Assembly (NCBI GenBank): GCA_003135135.1
Contig: PLDK01000025.1
Coordinates: 1 to 64,000 of the forward strand
Length of the DNA: 64,000 nt
From: Deltaproteobacteria bacterium
GTDB taxonomy: Bacteria; Desulfobacterota; Binatia; Binatales; Binataceae
Reading direction: 5' to 3'
In this document: in pieces, positions 27,101 to 37,946 of the stretch
Layout: every line of letters starts with the position of its first letter
Numbering within the stretch: position 1 is the stretch's first letter
Notes under the pieces: model-generated
What the model was told of the DNA's origin: nothing
Databases searched by the model: none
Seen by the model: the letters and a program-made list of their open reading frames with translations, nothing else
Program-made: the position numbers and the translations under genes

Positions 27101-27589
27101 GTGTTCCTGTGCGATACTCCCGGCATCATGGTTGGTCCGGAGGTCGAGAAGACGGCGCTGGTGCGGCATGCGGCGAGGATGTTCGTGACCGGCGCAAACA
27201 TCAGCGTGCCGTTTTTTACGATCGTGCTGCGCAAGGGTTACGGACTGGGCGCGCAGGCGATGGCGGGCGGCAGCTTCAAGGCGCCATTTTTCACGGTCGC
27301 GTGGCCGACGGGAGAGTTCGGCGGCATGGGTCTGGAGGGAGCGGTGAAGCTCGGCTATCGCAACGAGCTCGCCGCGGTCGAGGAGCCCGGGAAGCGCAAA
27401 GAACTGTTCGACGAAATGGTGGAGCGGATGTATCGTCACGGGAAAGCGGTGAACACCGCGACGCACTTCGAGATCGACGACGTCATCGATCCGCTCGACT
27501 CGCGCAGATGGATCGCCGCGGGTCTGCGCGCGACGCCGCCAAACGCGCCGCGCACCGGCAAGAAGCGGCCCAACGTCGATACCTGGTGA
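24143..27589 (+). CDS. Single-chain biotin-dependent acyl-CoA carboxylase
   Basis: At 1148 residues this protein holds every part of a biotin carboxylase. The BC domain (about 1-450) opens LLIANRGEIAIRIIRAAAEM and has the ATP-grasp loop AVAGGGGRGMRAV and FIEANPRLQVEHTVTEE. The BCCP domain (about 540-615) has the biotin lysine K577 in EAMKMEH. The carboxyltransferase (about 640-1148) carries FTEGGGGRPGD, SNIGMGGPAMIEGGGLG and VFLCDTPGIMVGPEVE. It fixes CO2 onto an acyl-CoA. Fused chains of this size are known as long-chain or multidomain acyl-CoA carboxylases, so acetyl-, propionyl- or longer acyl-CoA is possible. GGGAGA precedes the ATG. Confidence 0.94.
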   Translation: MTPNSLLIANRGEIAIRIIRAAAEMGIRTVTVFPDDDSTSLHTRKADEARRLSGAGAAAYLDGEQIIAVAKETGCDAIHPGYGFLSENAGFARRCASEGITFVGPRAEILELFGDKLQARRLAERCGVPILRGSSGPTSLDEARHFFSSLGEGASMMIKAVAGGGGRGMRAVSHIEEIEKAYQRCQSEARASFGNGDVYVEQLMPRARHIEVQIIGDGSGNVSHLWERECSIQRRNQKIVEIAPSPGLAPALRDRLTAAAVRMAREVRYDNLGTFEFLVNGDASAKNGEADFAFIEANPRLQVEHTVTEEVTGIDLVKLQIQLAAGRSLAELGMQQADIPKPRGFAMQVRINMESMRADGSAKPAGGTITAFEAPSGPRVRTDSFAYAGYTTSPNFDSLLAKLIAHSHSADFADVVAKTYRALCEFRIEGVPTNIGFLQSLLQHPEFIANRVYTRFVEDNIAALVGGAQSGHQRLFFEHSAPAPAAGAGHAGARRAGAKIDASDPLAVLHHGKSGNQPPSPSAASTTAVTPQSHDIRGPENTVAIEAPMQGTIVSVDVSEGDRVHRGQQLFIMEAMKMEHVIGADKSGIVRRITVAKGDAIFEGHPLAFIEEAEVETAHRDAAEDVDLDRVRPDLAEVIERHALGLDAARPDAVARRRKTGQRTTRENIDDLCDPGTFVEYGPLVIAAQRRRRTIEDLIKNTPADGMVAGIGRVNGDLFEESKAQCILMSYDYTVLAGTQGAQNHRKKDRMFEIAQKSRLPVVFFTEGGGGRPGDTDGLGVAGLDCLAFNYWGKLSGLVPLVGINSGRCFAGNAALLGCCDVVIATKGSNIGMGGPAMIEGGGLGIFRPEEVGPMDVQVANGVVDIPVADEAEAVLVAKKYLSYFQGEVRGWECADQRLLRTIIPENRLRVYDVRSVIETLADTGSVLEIRRQFGPGMVTALIRIEGRPVGLIANNPVYLAGAIDSNGADKAARFMQLCDAFDIPLVFLCDTPGIMVGPEVEKTALVRHAARMFVTGANISVPFFTIVLRKGYGLGAQAMAGGSFKAPFFTVAWPTGEFGGMGLEGAVKLGYRNELAAVEEPGKRKELFDEMVERMYRHGKAVNTATHFEIDDVIDPLDSRRWIAAGLRATPPNAPRTGKKRPNVDTW

Positions 27590-27733
27590 CAGGCGCCGCG
27601 CCGCATATGGGTATGATGCTTGCGCGATCGCGATCGATGTTAAATCATCGGGACATGAGCGTGACCGAAGCGGAATCAAAGGCGGCGGCGCAGCGCCCGG
27701 CTGCGCTGCGCCGCCGCACGACCGAACTGGCGC

Positions 27734-29893
27734 GTGCGGGAGGATAAGCTCATCCCCACGATCGCCGCCGGCGAGGTCCCCAAGTCGCGCTCGCTCGCAG
27801 GTGCATTCGGCGCGTTCGTGGTCTATCAGGCGCTGTCAATTCTCTTCTATGGGCGGGGGATGATTTTCCGATTGGCCGAGGTTCATGCGGGCAATCGGCG
27901 CGACCCGCAAATCTTCATCTGGTGTTTTCAATGGTGGCCGCAGGCGATTGCGCAGCGCCTCGACGCGTTCCATCCGCGGATCATCTGGGCGCCCGAGGGC
28001 GTTGATCTTGCGTGGGTCACCAGCGTGCCGCTGCCGAGCCTGATTGCCGCTCCATTGACGGCGCGCTATGGCGCGGTGGTCTCCTACAACCTCGCGACTC
28101 TGCTGATGCCGGCGCTGGCGGCGCTGGCTGCGTTCCTGCTCGTTCGGCGGATCGCAGGCTCGACGTGGCCCGCGATGCTCGGCGGGTACCTGTTCGGCTT
28201 CTCGCCATACATGATCGGCCATCAATCCGCAGGCCACCTGAATTTGATCGCGGCATTTCTGGCGCCGGTGATCGTTTATCTCGCGCTGCTAAGGTTGGAT
28301 GGAAAAATCGCGCGGCCGTGGTTCGTGATCGCACTCGCGATGGCGCTCGCATGCCAGTTCCTGATCAGTCTGGAAATTTTTGCGACGATCGTGATGTTCA
28401 GCGCAGCCGCGCTAATCGTCGCATGGCTCACGATTCCCGCGATGTCCGCGCGCATCCGCGACCTCGCGATACTTTCCGCGATGGCGCTCGCCGCGTCGAT
28501 CGTCGTGCTGGCGCCTTATTTGTATCGGGTCGTCGTCGCCAGCGGCCTTTCATCGCATCCACTCTGGAACACAACTCCGTTCGGCACCGATTTGCTCGAG
28601 ATGTTCATCCCAACGAGCACTCTGATGTTGGGGCATCTGCCGCCGCTCCACGCGATTTCGAGCCACTACGCGCACAACGTAGTCGAGAACGGCGCATACA
28701 TAGGCATCCCGCTTGTCATCATTGTGGTGTTGTTCCTCAAATCGCGATGGAAGCGGCCCGAGGCGCGCTTTGCGGCGATCATGCTCGCGATGCTTTATGT
28801 CGCATCGTATGGCGCGCGGCTTCACGTTGCGGGCTATGTGTTGTTCGGGATGCCGTGGAAGCTTCTGACGCGCGCGCCGCTGATCAACAGCGCCTTTCCG
28901 GATCGCTTTACGATGTATATCTTTCTGATCGTTGCCCCGATCGCGGCGCTCTGGATCGCGGAGCTTCGCGCGAGCACCGCCGCAAAAGCCGCGATCGTCG
29001 CCGCGGTCGTGCTGTTCATGCTTCCCGATCTGAACGCCGGGCGATTTGTGTATGAGCTCGACACGCCCGACTTCGTCAGGTCCGGCGCCTACCGCAACTA
29101 TCTCACCCAGGGCGAGACAATCCTCGCGCTGCCGTTCGGCGAGATGGGCAGCGCGATGTACTGGCAGGCAGCGGCGAAGATGAATTTCGGAATCGCTGAA
29201 GGACACTTCGGGCCGACGCCGACGTCGTTTCTTGCGTGGCCGATCGTCGGCGCTTTTCTCGACGGCGGCGAAATTCCCGATGCGCCCGCGCAACTCAACG
29301 CCTTCATGGCGACGCACGGCGTGACCGCGGTCGTCTTTCGGCAGCAGGATCCGTCGGCGGCACAGTGGCGCGCGATGCTCGAGTCGGGCGGAGCCAAACT
29401 TCAGGCGATCGACGACGTGGTGCTCGCGCGTCCCGACCCCGCCACGCTTGAGCGACTGCGCGGCGCGAGCGCCGTCGAGATGGAATGCCGGCTCGATAAC
29501 GCTCGATTCGCGGCGCTGCTCGATGCGGCGGATCGATATCTCGCGGGCGGCCGGCCCTCCGCTGACCTTTCTCCTTTTCGGGCGCAACAACTGGGACTGC
29601 TGCCGCCCGGATGGGTGCGCAATGACGACGGCGCGTATTCGTCGGAAGGTCTGTGGCTGGCGCTGTGGAACAAAGGCCGCGTCAGCGTCGGCGTGCGAGC
29701 CTCGTACGCATGCGTTCAGCGACTGGTCGCGGGTTATGGCGCGGGAGCCGCACAGACGTATTTTCCATATCCGCGCCCGCTCGAGTCTCACCCGAGAGGC
29801 GACCTCTTCCAGCGTAAACTCGTGATGGTCTTTACGCGCGAGGCGCTCGCGCATGCCGCCGCCGGCGCCCGCGTTGGCTTGCGATCGCCGTAA
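27734..29893 (+). CDS. Large multispanning membrane protein, glycosyltransferase-C-like
   Basis: The 719-residue product has about ten hydrophobic helices in residues 30-430 and a soluble C-terminal part of about 270 residues. The layout (many helices, lumenal tail) resembles GT-C-type glycosyltransferases or YfhO-like proteins, which use lipid-linked sugars outside the membrane. I see no diagnostic motif, so enzyme activity is inference. An early loop with WAPEGVDLAW and HNVVENGAYIG further in may be of use in searches. The start is unclear: GTG 27734 overlaps a strong GGGAGGA site at 27738, and no ATG fits after that site. A micro-frame (27655-27747) ends there. Confidence 0.7.
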   Translation: MREDKLIPTIAAGEVPKSRSLAGAFGAFVVYQALSILFYGRGMIFRLAEVHAGNRRDPQIFIWCFQWWPQAIAQRLDAFHPRIIWAPEGVDLAWVTSVPLPSLIAAPLTARYGAVVSYNLATLLMPALAALAAFLLVRRIAGSTWPAMLGGYLFGFSPYMIGHQSAGHLNLIAAFLAPVIVYLALLRLDGKIARPWFVIALAMALACQFLISLEIFATIVMFSAAALIVAWLTIPAMSARIRDLAILSAMALAASIVVLAPYLYRVVVASGLSSHPLWNTTPFGTDLLEMFIPTSTLMLGHLPPLHAISSHYAHNVVENGAYIGIPLVIIVVLFLKSRWKRPEARFAAIMLAMLYVASYGARLHVAGYVLFGMPWKLLTRAPLINSAFPDRFTMYIFLIVAPIAALWIAELRASTAAKAAIVAAVVLFMLPDLNAGRFVYELDTPDFVRSGAYRNYLTQGETILALPFGEMGSAMYWQAAAKMNFGIAEGHFGPTPTSFLAWPIVGAFLDGGEIPDAPAQLNAFMATHGVTAVVFRQQDPSAAQWRAMLESGGAKLQAIDDVVLARPDPATLERLRGASAVEMECRLDNARFAALLDAADRYLAGGRPSADLSPFRAQQLGLLPPGWVRNDDGAYSSEGLWLALWNKGRVSVGVRASYACVQRLVAGYGAGAAQTYFPYPRPLESHPRGDLFQRKLVMVFTREALAHAAAGARVGLRSP

Positions 29894-29997
29894 GCCACGC
29901 GCCGCGGGGATACCCGCGTATGCCAATCGCGTGTTTAGGTTCCTGACGGCACGCTCGCGATTTTTGCATTTCAAGCGAGGTGCACTAAGCTGAAAAG

Positions 29998-30360
29998 ATG
30001 AACCGAATATCGACTCTGTTGATCGCAGTTGCGCTTCCAGTCGCTTTCGCTGCTCCAGCGATCGCGCAGGAAGGAAATACGCTGGGCACCGTCGTCAACG
30101 GAAATACCACGACCACATTCAAGGCCGCCGACACTCGCGATATCGACACGCGAAAGCTCAAGACCTGGAACGCTTTCGCGGCCGAGCATCAGAAGGTCGC
30201 AAGCGAGCTCGCCCACAATCCCGCGCTGATCAATGACGACGCTTATGCGAAGAAGCATAAGCAGCTCGGCGCGTTCTTCGCGGCAAATCCGGATATTCGC
30301 CAGGCAATGGCGGCGAATCCCGGCAACTACGTTGCGATTCCGCCGCGTCCCGGCGAATAG
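29998..30360 (+). CDS. Small secreted protein of unknown function
   Basis: The 120-residue product has a signal peptide ending AIAQ near residue 24. The mature part is alpha-helical and charged (NAFAAEHQKVASELAHNP, KKHKQLGAFFAANPDIRQAM) and ends in NYVAIPPRPGE. The repeated pattern of helix-ANP suggests a small helical repeat domain. A long open frame on the other strand overlaps it but lacks coherent motifs. I do not know its function. Confidence 0.75.
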   Translation: MNRISTLLIAVALPVAFAAPAIAQEGNTLGTVVNGNTTTTFKAADTRDIDTRKLKTWNAFAAEHQKVASELAHNPALINDDAYAKKHKQLGAFFAANPDIRQAMAANPGNYVAIPPRPGE

Positions 30361-30561
30361 CCGCGCGCGCTGCGCAGTCTGAATCGATCGGCCAGCCTGA
30401 GGCTGCCGCTTGGCGCATCCCCCCGAAATTTCGCGACCAGGTGGCTGCCCGGGAATCGATCGCCTCGGGTGAGTGCCACCCGTTTCCCGCCAAACGATTT
30501 CCCGCCTTCTCAGCCATGAACTCTTCCAGTCCACATTACGAGCGACTGGATCAGCGATGTA

Positions 30562-30950
30562 CCGGTATGGAGTTCGCAACCGAGGCGTAATACTGATCCT
30601 GCTCGGCATCCTGGCCTACGGCCTGGCACTGCCTGGAATGAGCCTGCAGGGAATAAAATTCGACGCCCACACCCTCTTATTCGGCCGCCAAACTTCTTCT
30701 TGATAGGACTCTATCCGATACCGGCGAACTGGCTGTTCGAAAGAAACCTGCATTTTATCTCGCGGTTGGAAGTACCTATTGGCGATGGAGGGTTTCCAGA
30801 AGGGGTTCTTGCCCTATGAGGAGGCCGTGCTTTCGCTCGCGTGGATTGTGCCGCGCGTCTCGTTGCCCGTCAGTCAGAGCGCCAAAATCCCGATCGCCCC
30901 GATTGTGATCATCGTATTGATGACGGCGGTTCTCCAGCGCGCCGGCCATC
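30562..30950 (+). pseudogene. Degenerate glycosyltransferase remnants (GT2-like then GT87-like tails)
   Basis: In this gene-free gap two broken stretches look like C-terminal membrane parts of glycosyltransferases. About 30562-30700 encodes a hydrophobic helix followed by GIKFDAHTLLFG, like the tail of DPM-type GT2 enzymes, then a stop; after a frame shift the frame resumes with FFLIGLY. About 30779-30950 encodes QKGFLPYEEAVLSLAWIVP and a second helix ending LMTAVLQRAG, like the end of a GT87 protein. No intact gene remains. The intact GT87 gene lies immediately downstream on the other strand. Call by motif resemblance only. Confidence 0.4.
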
Positions 30951-31001
30951 GCGAGACCGTCCCATTGGTCCCGCCGGGCCCGGCGCCGTCGTCCTGACAG
31001 T

Positions 31002-32306
31002 TCAGCTCAATGCCTGGCGCGGCTGCGTGCTTGAATCGGTGGCGAACCAATACGCGGCAATGTATCCCATCAACAGGGTGAAGAAGCCGGTTTCCAGCAT
31101 GGGAGAAGGCCGGGAAGGAAGCGCGAGCTCGAATTCGTTTACCGGCGTCATCAGTCGGTAGGCGATTGCCACCGACACGGAAGCCAGGAGATAGCTTCCG
31201 GCGGCCATCCAGAGTGCGCGGCGGCTGGCCCGATGCTGGCTCGCGGCTACAACAATTTGCACGAACGGAACGACCAACAGCACCAGGTAGTGATGGTATG
31301 CGATTGGCGACAGCAACACCGACGCCGCGATCCACAATGAATAGATTCGGTAGTCGGTGTCGCGCCGGCCGGCTCCGGCCAGCGTCGCATGGATGGTCGC
31401 GCCCAGGATGATCGCGTCCACCGCGGCAATCGCGGCGAGCCGGAGCCAGTCGGCTGCAACGCCCGATGCCGAACCGAACAGGGCCCAGAACATTCTCGAA
31501 ACGAACGGCGCCGCGGAAATCGCGAACGGCGTGAGCATCCGGCCGCGGCTCACCTGGAATGCGGCGCCGCCGAAGAAGCTTAAACACTGCGCCAGTCCGA
31601 GCATCGCGATCGCAATCGATGCGCCGGCGATGGTTCCGGCGATCGCAAATTTCAACGCCTTCCATTCTCGCCGCACCGCAAAATACCCGAGCAGCAGAAA
31701 TGGAAACGCGCGCAGCAACCCCGCAAATGCAACGATCAGACCGGCCGCGCCCTCGCGCTCGTCCTCCATCGCCCGCATCGCCAGCACCATCAACGCCAGC
31801 ACGATCACCTGCGACTGGGCCCATAAAAAATTCCAGTCCACCGGATAGAACGCGACAATCAGCGCGCCAAGCAGCCACGCGGTACTCGCATCCAGACCCG
31901 GTCTGCGGACCAGCAACAAGTAGATCGCAATTGCCAGCGCCGCCAGGCTCACTGAGGTCCAGATCCAGAATGCGATGGCCGGCGGGAGTCGCGTCAGCGG
32001 TTCGAAGCAGAGCAGAAAGGCGGGAGTCTCGGAAGCGTGAATATGCGGTCCGGTTTCGACCCCCAGCCGGTTTCCGATCGTGGTGAGATCCGCCGTGTAA
32101 GGATCGATTCCCAGGCGCAACGCCAGAGCGGAATCGTAGTAGTTCACGAAATCCAGCCGATCCGCCAGCGGCGGCAGGTTGGTGAATGCGCGAATGAACT
32201 TCGATAGTGCGGCGAGCCAGACGAGCGCCACCATCACCGGCCGGCGCAGCGTCGCCGCGATTCGATCGCCATTCACGTGCGCATACAAGCACTGCGCGCC
32301 ACCCAA
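31002..32306 (-). CDS. GT87 (DUF2029) family membrane glycosyltransferase
   Basis: The 434-residue protein has about ten membrane helices and the GT87 layout, with an early lumenal loop (DFVNYYDSALALRLGIDPY, expected to hold the catalytic Asp), SQSQ-like AQSQVIVLALMVLAMRAMED, and LLRAFPFLLLGYF. GT87 enzymes such as mycobacterial PimE-type proteins move mannose from a polyprenol phosphate onto glycans or lipids. The exact start is uncertain; V11 or M25 would also keep the first helix. It lies just downstream of ppk1 on the same strand, 105 bases apart. Confidence 0.85.
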   Translation of the reverse strand: MGGAQCLYAHVNGDRIAATLRRPVMVALVWLAALSKFIRAFTNLPPLADRLDFVNYYDSALALRLGIDPYTADLTTIGNRLGVETGPHIHASETPAFLLCFEPLTRLPPAIAFWIWTSVSLAALAIAIYLLLVRRPGLDASTAWLLGALIVAFYPVDWNFLWAQSQVIVLALMVLAMRAMEDEREGAAGLIVAFAGLLRAFPFLLLGYFAVRREWKALKFAIAGTIAGASIAIAMLGLAQCLSFFGGAAFQVSRGRMLTPFAISAAPFVSRMFWALFGSASGVAADWLRLAAIAAVDAIILGATIHATLAGAGRRDTDYRIYSLWIAASVLLSPIAYHHYLVLLVVPFVQIVVAASQHRASRRALWMAAGSYLLASVSVAIAYRLMTPVNEFELALPSRPSPMLETGFFTLLMGYIAAYWFATDSSTQPRQALS

Positions 32307-32411
32307 TACCAGTGCGCGCTCAGATCGTCGTCCTACTGGCCGGTTCCTCGATCACCTTGGTTTCGAACTTGCCGATTTTCCCGATCTCGCTTCGGAGCGC
32401 GGCGATCGCAG

Positions 32412-34715
<2,304 letters not shown>

Positions 34716-34872
34716 CCTGCCCCAAGCATTCTAGCCGCCCGCGCGGTCTATTGCCTATCCCGGCCTCCGGCGAGAAATATGCGAGTATTTCCGCGGTGTT
34801 ATACGATGTTGATTTATTATCGACGGGTCGATTGTGCGATTCTTCTGACTGGTTTTTCATCCCGGTGCCAGC

Positions 34873-36060
34873 ATGAATGATTATTTGTATGAAGTCGCAC
34901 GCCGGCTCGTCGCGTTCGACACGGTCAGCGCAAAAAGCGATCTCGACGCGATGGAATACATCGCAGCCGAGCTCGGAACGCGGGGATTCAAAACCGCGCT
35001 TCAACCGTTCGAGTTGTTCGGAGTCTCGCAGGCCAACCTGGTCGCATGGGTTGGGGCGCCGCGCGCCGACGGCCTGATAATTTCAGGACACGTGGACATC
35101 GTCCCCTACGACGGACAGCCAGGATGGGAGCGGGAGCCGCTCAAACTCGAACCCGCGGGGGAGCGGATTTACGGCCGCGGCACCACCGACATGAAAGGAT
35201 TCATCGCGCAATGCCTCGACGCGGCGCGCACCCTCGATTCAGCCAGGCTCAAACGCCCCTTGGTATTCGTGTTCACCGCGAGCGAGGAGGTCGGTTGTCT
35301 CGGTGCGCATAGCGTCGCGCCGGCGCTCAAACAAATTTTAGGCGACACTCCCGTCCCGCGGCTGGCGTGGATCGGCGAGCCAACCTCGTACGCAGTGTGT
35401 CACGCGCACAAGAGCATCGTTGCATTCGAGGTAAGCGTCCGCGGCATCGGAGGCCATAGCGGCGCACCGGCGATGGGCGTCAACGCGATTGCCGTGATGG
35501 CGCGCGTGATCGACACGATCGGCCGTTTTCAGCAGGAGCTCGCGGCGCGCCAGAGTGCTGAATATTCGGCGATTTTTCCCGACGCGCCGTACGACGTGCT
35601 GAATTTTGGAACGGTGCAGGGCGGAATCGCACTCAACATGATCGCCGAGCAATGCAAGCTGCGCATCAGCTATCGCACGCTGCCCAACGCCGATCCGCTC
35701 GACGTTTACCGGGAGATCGGGCGCCGGCTCGACGCGCTCGACGGCCACGACTATGCAGGCCGCGAGCATCGCGCGAAAATTGAAATCGGCCTTTTGAACG
35801 TCGTGCCGAGTCTCGACTCGCCGCGCGGGACGGCTCTGGAAGCCGCGCTGTTCGACGCAACCGGCGCCAATAGCTCCGGTGGCGCGCTCTACGCCACCGA
35901 CGGCGGATGGTTCACCGGCTCGGGTATCACCTCGCTCATCTGTGGGCCCGGCGATCTCGATCAGGCGCATCAGCCCAACGAGCACATCCGCCGCGACGCC
36001 TTCGAACGCGGCCCGGCGATGATTCACAAGGTGATCGAACGCCTGTGCTGCGCCGCGTGA
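34873..36060 (+). CDS. argE: Acetylornithine deacetylase-like M20 peptidase (ArgE type)
   Basis: The 395-residue product is an M20 zinc hydrolase. Metal ligands are visible in ISGHVDIVP, YGRGTTDMKG, TASEEVGCLGA and WIGEPTSYAV, with the C-terminal His in AHQPNEHI. The dimerisation domain begins near GGHSGAPAMGVNA. ArgE removes acetyl from N2-acetylornithine in arginine synthesis; related enzymes take other N-acyl amino acids or dipeptides. No arg genes are adjacent, so the ArgE assignment comes from overall resemblance and length. Confidence 0.85.
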   Translation: MNDYLYEVARRLVAFDTVSAKSDLDAMEYIAAELGTRGFKTALQPFELFGVSQANLVAWVGAPRADGLIISGHVDIVPYDGQPGWEREPLKLEPAGERIYGRGTTDMKGFIAQCLDAARTLDSARLKRPLVFVFTASEEVGCLGAHSVAPALKQILGDTPVPRLAWIGEPTSYAVCHAHKSIVAFEVSVRGIGGHSGAPAMGVNAIAVMARVIDTIGRFQQELAARQSAEYSAIFPDAPYDVLNFGTVQGGIALNMIAEQCKLRISYRTLPNADPLDVYREIGRRLDALDGHDYAGREHRAKIEIGLLNVVPSLDSPRGTALEAALFDATGANSSGGALYATDGGWFTGSGITSLICGPGDLDQAHQPNEHIRRDAFERGPAMIHKVIERLCCAA

Positions 36061-36061
36061 T

Positions 36062-36799
36062 TTACTGAACTGAAATAGGTATTCGAACTTCGAACGACGA
36101 TTCGATCGCGACGCCGTTGTGCACCGCGGGGAAGAATTTCCACTGCTTGAGCGCGTCGAGGATCACCTGGTTGAGGCGCGGACTCGAGGTGGGCTTTTCC
36201 AGCGTGACCTCGCTGACGCCGTCGAACGACACTTTGAAGCGCGCGACCGCTTCGGTCTGGATCGCATCCTCGCGCAGATCGTCGGGTATCACCGGCGTCG
36301 GCGCGTAAATCGCCCGCGCACCCACCGTATCGGTGCCGATTCCGCCGCCCGATCCTTCGCCCGTTTCCCCTTCGCCGCTCGCCCCGCTCTCCGTTGCGGT
36401 TGCGGCGCCCGGAGCTCCCTCGACTCCCGGGGCTTCGGTCGATTTTGCGGTGCCGTACTCGGAGCGAATCACCGGCGCCAAAGGCGCAACCTTCTTCACG
36501 TGAGCCGCCGGATGGGATTTGACGATCGGTTCGGTCTTTGGATGGGGAATCGCCGGCGCCGCCGGATGAACCGCGCCGCCGTTGCCCTGCAGCCCGCCAA
36601 CTAACGGCGGTATCTCGACCAGCCGCGCCTCGATCGGCGTGAACTCCTCGCGCGGCGCCTTCGTGCGCATCAGGATGAGCGAAAATCCGCTCAGCAGGAT
36701 CGCCCAGATCGCGATCGCGGCCGGGATGACCCACAGCAGGCGCCGCGCCGGCTCGTCCAACTCCGGCCGTCGAATCGCGATGCGGACTGCATCGATCAT
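36062..36799 (-). CDS. tonB: Energy transducer TonB-like protein
   Basis: The 245-residue protein has one N-terminal membrane helix (about 21-45), a long Pro/Gly/Lys-rich periplasmic spacer (55-160) and a TonB C-terminal domain ending near SSPRLNQVILDALKQWKFFP. TonB links proton-motive force from ExbB/ExbD to outer-membrane receptors. The start is one codon from the ExbD stop on the same strand and it is the last gene of the receptor-exbB-exbD-tonB operon, so a dedicated role for that receptor is likely. Confidence 0.92.
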   Translation of the reverse strand: MIDAVRIAIRRPELDEPARRLLWVIPAAIAIWAILLSGFSLILMRTKAPREEFTPIEARLVEIPPLVGGLQGNGGAVHPAAPAIPHPKTEPIVKSHPAAHVKKVAPLAPVIRSEYGTAKSTEAPGVEGAPGAATATESGASGEGETGEGSGGGIGTDTVGARAIYAPTPVIPDDLREDAIQTEAVARFKVSFDGVSEVTLEKPTSSPRLNQVILDALKQWKFFPAVHNGVAIESSFEVRIPISVQ

Positions 36800-36801
36800 G
36801 G

Positions 36802-37200
36802 TTAATGCTTCACGGCAATCAGAAATTTCTCGACGCCCGCGCGCCGCGCCTGAATCATCGCCTGCACTACCGTCCCCTCCGGCGCATCGCTGTCCGCGTT
36901 AACCACCAAGCCCACGTCACTCGTTTTGAGCAGCGGTTTGAGCACGAACGCCAGTTGCTCGAGCGTGGTCGGTGTCTTGTCGATGAAAATGTGACTGTCG
37001 CGCGTAACGCTGAGCGTGATCGGTTCGCGATGCTGCAGCGATTCGGCTTCGCCCTTGGGCAGATTGACCGCGATCGAGTTGAGACTCTGCATCGACAGCG
37101 ACGCCAGCATGAAAGTCACCAGCAGAAAGAACATCACGTCGATCATCGGGATGATCTCGATTCGCCCGTGACGAAAATTGCGCGCTCTTCGCAGTTTCAT
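36802..37200 (-). CDS. exbD: Biopolymer transporter ExbD
   Basis: The 132-residue product has the ExbD/TolR layout: a short cytoplasmic N terminus with basic residues, one membrane helix preceded by the conserved Asp (EIIPMIDVMFFLLVTFMLAS, Asp of MIDV), and a periplasmic domain. I set the start at ATG 37200, where homology starts; the frame continues upstream over exbB without meaning. It forms the proton-driven motor with ExbB and TonB. Confidence 0.93.
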   Translation of the reverse strand: MKLRRARNFRHGRIEIIPMIDVMFFLLVTFMLASLSMQSLNSIAVNLPKGEAESLQHREPITLSVTRDSHIFIDKTPTTLEQLAFVLKPLLKTSDVGLVVNADSDAPEGTVVQAMIQARRAGVEKFLIAVKH

Positions 37201-37225
37201 CGCATCTGCGCCGCCCTGCGCGCGA

Positions 37226-37900
37226 TCATCGCGCCACCGCCGCCGAGCGTGAGGCAACCACGGACTCGCTGCCGCCTTCCTGGTCGAGCCGTATGTGATC
37301 GACCAGCCGCGAGCCCAGCCGCTCCATCGTATCGAGCGCCTGCGATTGCATCCGGGAAAAGAGGTTGAATGCGAACAGCGCAAGCACCGCGATCAGCAGA
37401 CCAAGCGCCGTGGCGATCAGCGCCTGCGCCACTCCGGCTGTCACTTGCGTCGGCGCGACCAGGGTTGACGCTCCAATCACGTTGAACGATTGCATCATGC
37501 CCGTGATGGTGCCGAGCAGACCGAGCAGCGGCGCCGCGGTCACGATCGTCTCGAGCACCCAGAGTCCGCGTGCGAGCGTCTTTTCGATCCGGCCGGCCTC
37601 ATCGCCGGCTCTGGATTCGACCCACCAGGCGGGCTTGTTGCGATTGTCGGCGATCACTTGAAGGAAGCGTCCGTAGGCGTTGCGCGGCCCGAGTACGCCC
37701 AACTCCTTCTCGAGTTCGACCCACGAAAATCCGAACGTCTCGACCAGTTCCGCGAGCGCCGCCGGCAGCCGCAGGCATCGCGCATAGAGCACGGCCCGGT
37801 CGATGATAATCGCGATTGCGAGAACGCCAAGCGCCAGCAGCGGATAGACCATCGCGCCGCCGAACTTGATCGCGTTCCACGCTACAAATAATTCCTGCAT
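37226..37900 (-). CDS. exbB: MotA/TolQ/ExbB proton channel protein
   Basis: The 224-residue product has three membrane helices typical of ExbB: the first at about 15-38 and two in the GLWVLETIVTAAPLLGLLGT to ALIATALGLLIAVLALF region, which carries the family signature. It makes the stator complex that uses proton flow to energise TonB. Its stop is 25 bases from the exbD start. Confidence 0.94.
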   Translation of the reverse strand: MQELFVAWNAIKFGGAMVYPLLALGVLAIAIIIDRAVLYARCLRLPAALAELVETFGFSWVELEKELGVLGPRNAYGRFLQVIADNRNKPAWWVESRAGDEAGRIEKTLARGLWVLETIVTAAPLLGLLGTITGMMQSFNVIGASTLVAPTQVTAGVAQALIATALGLLIAVLALFAFNLFSRMQSQALDTMERLGSRLVDHIRLDQEGGSESVVASRSAAVAR

Positions 37901-37946
37901 TAATCAGTTCTCCTCACGATCTGACGCCCGGCACCCGAGTTGCGTT

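Noticed and set aside
28550-29974. Long minus-strand open frame across the large membrane protein
   Set aside because: The plus strand encodes clear membrane helices; the minus frame is Arg/His-rich noise.
29971-30609. Minus-strand open frame opposite the small secreted protein
   Set aside because: The plus-strand product has a clean signal peptide and helical pattern, and the minus frame has none of these.
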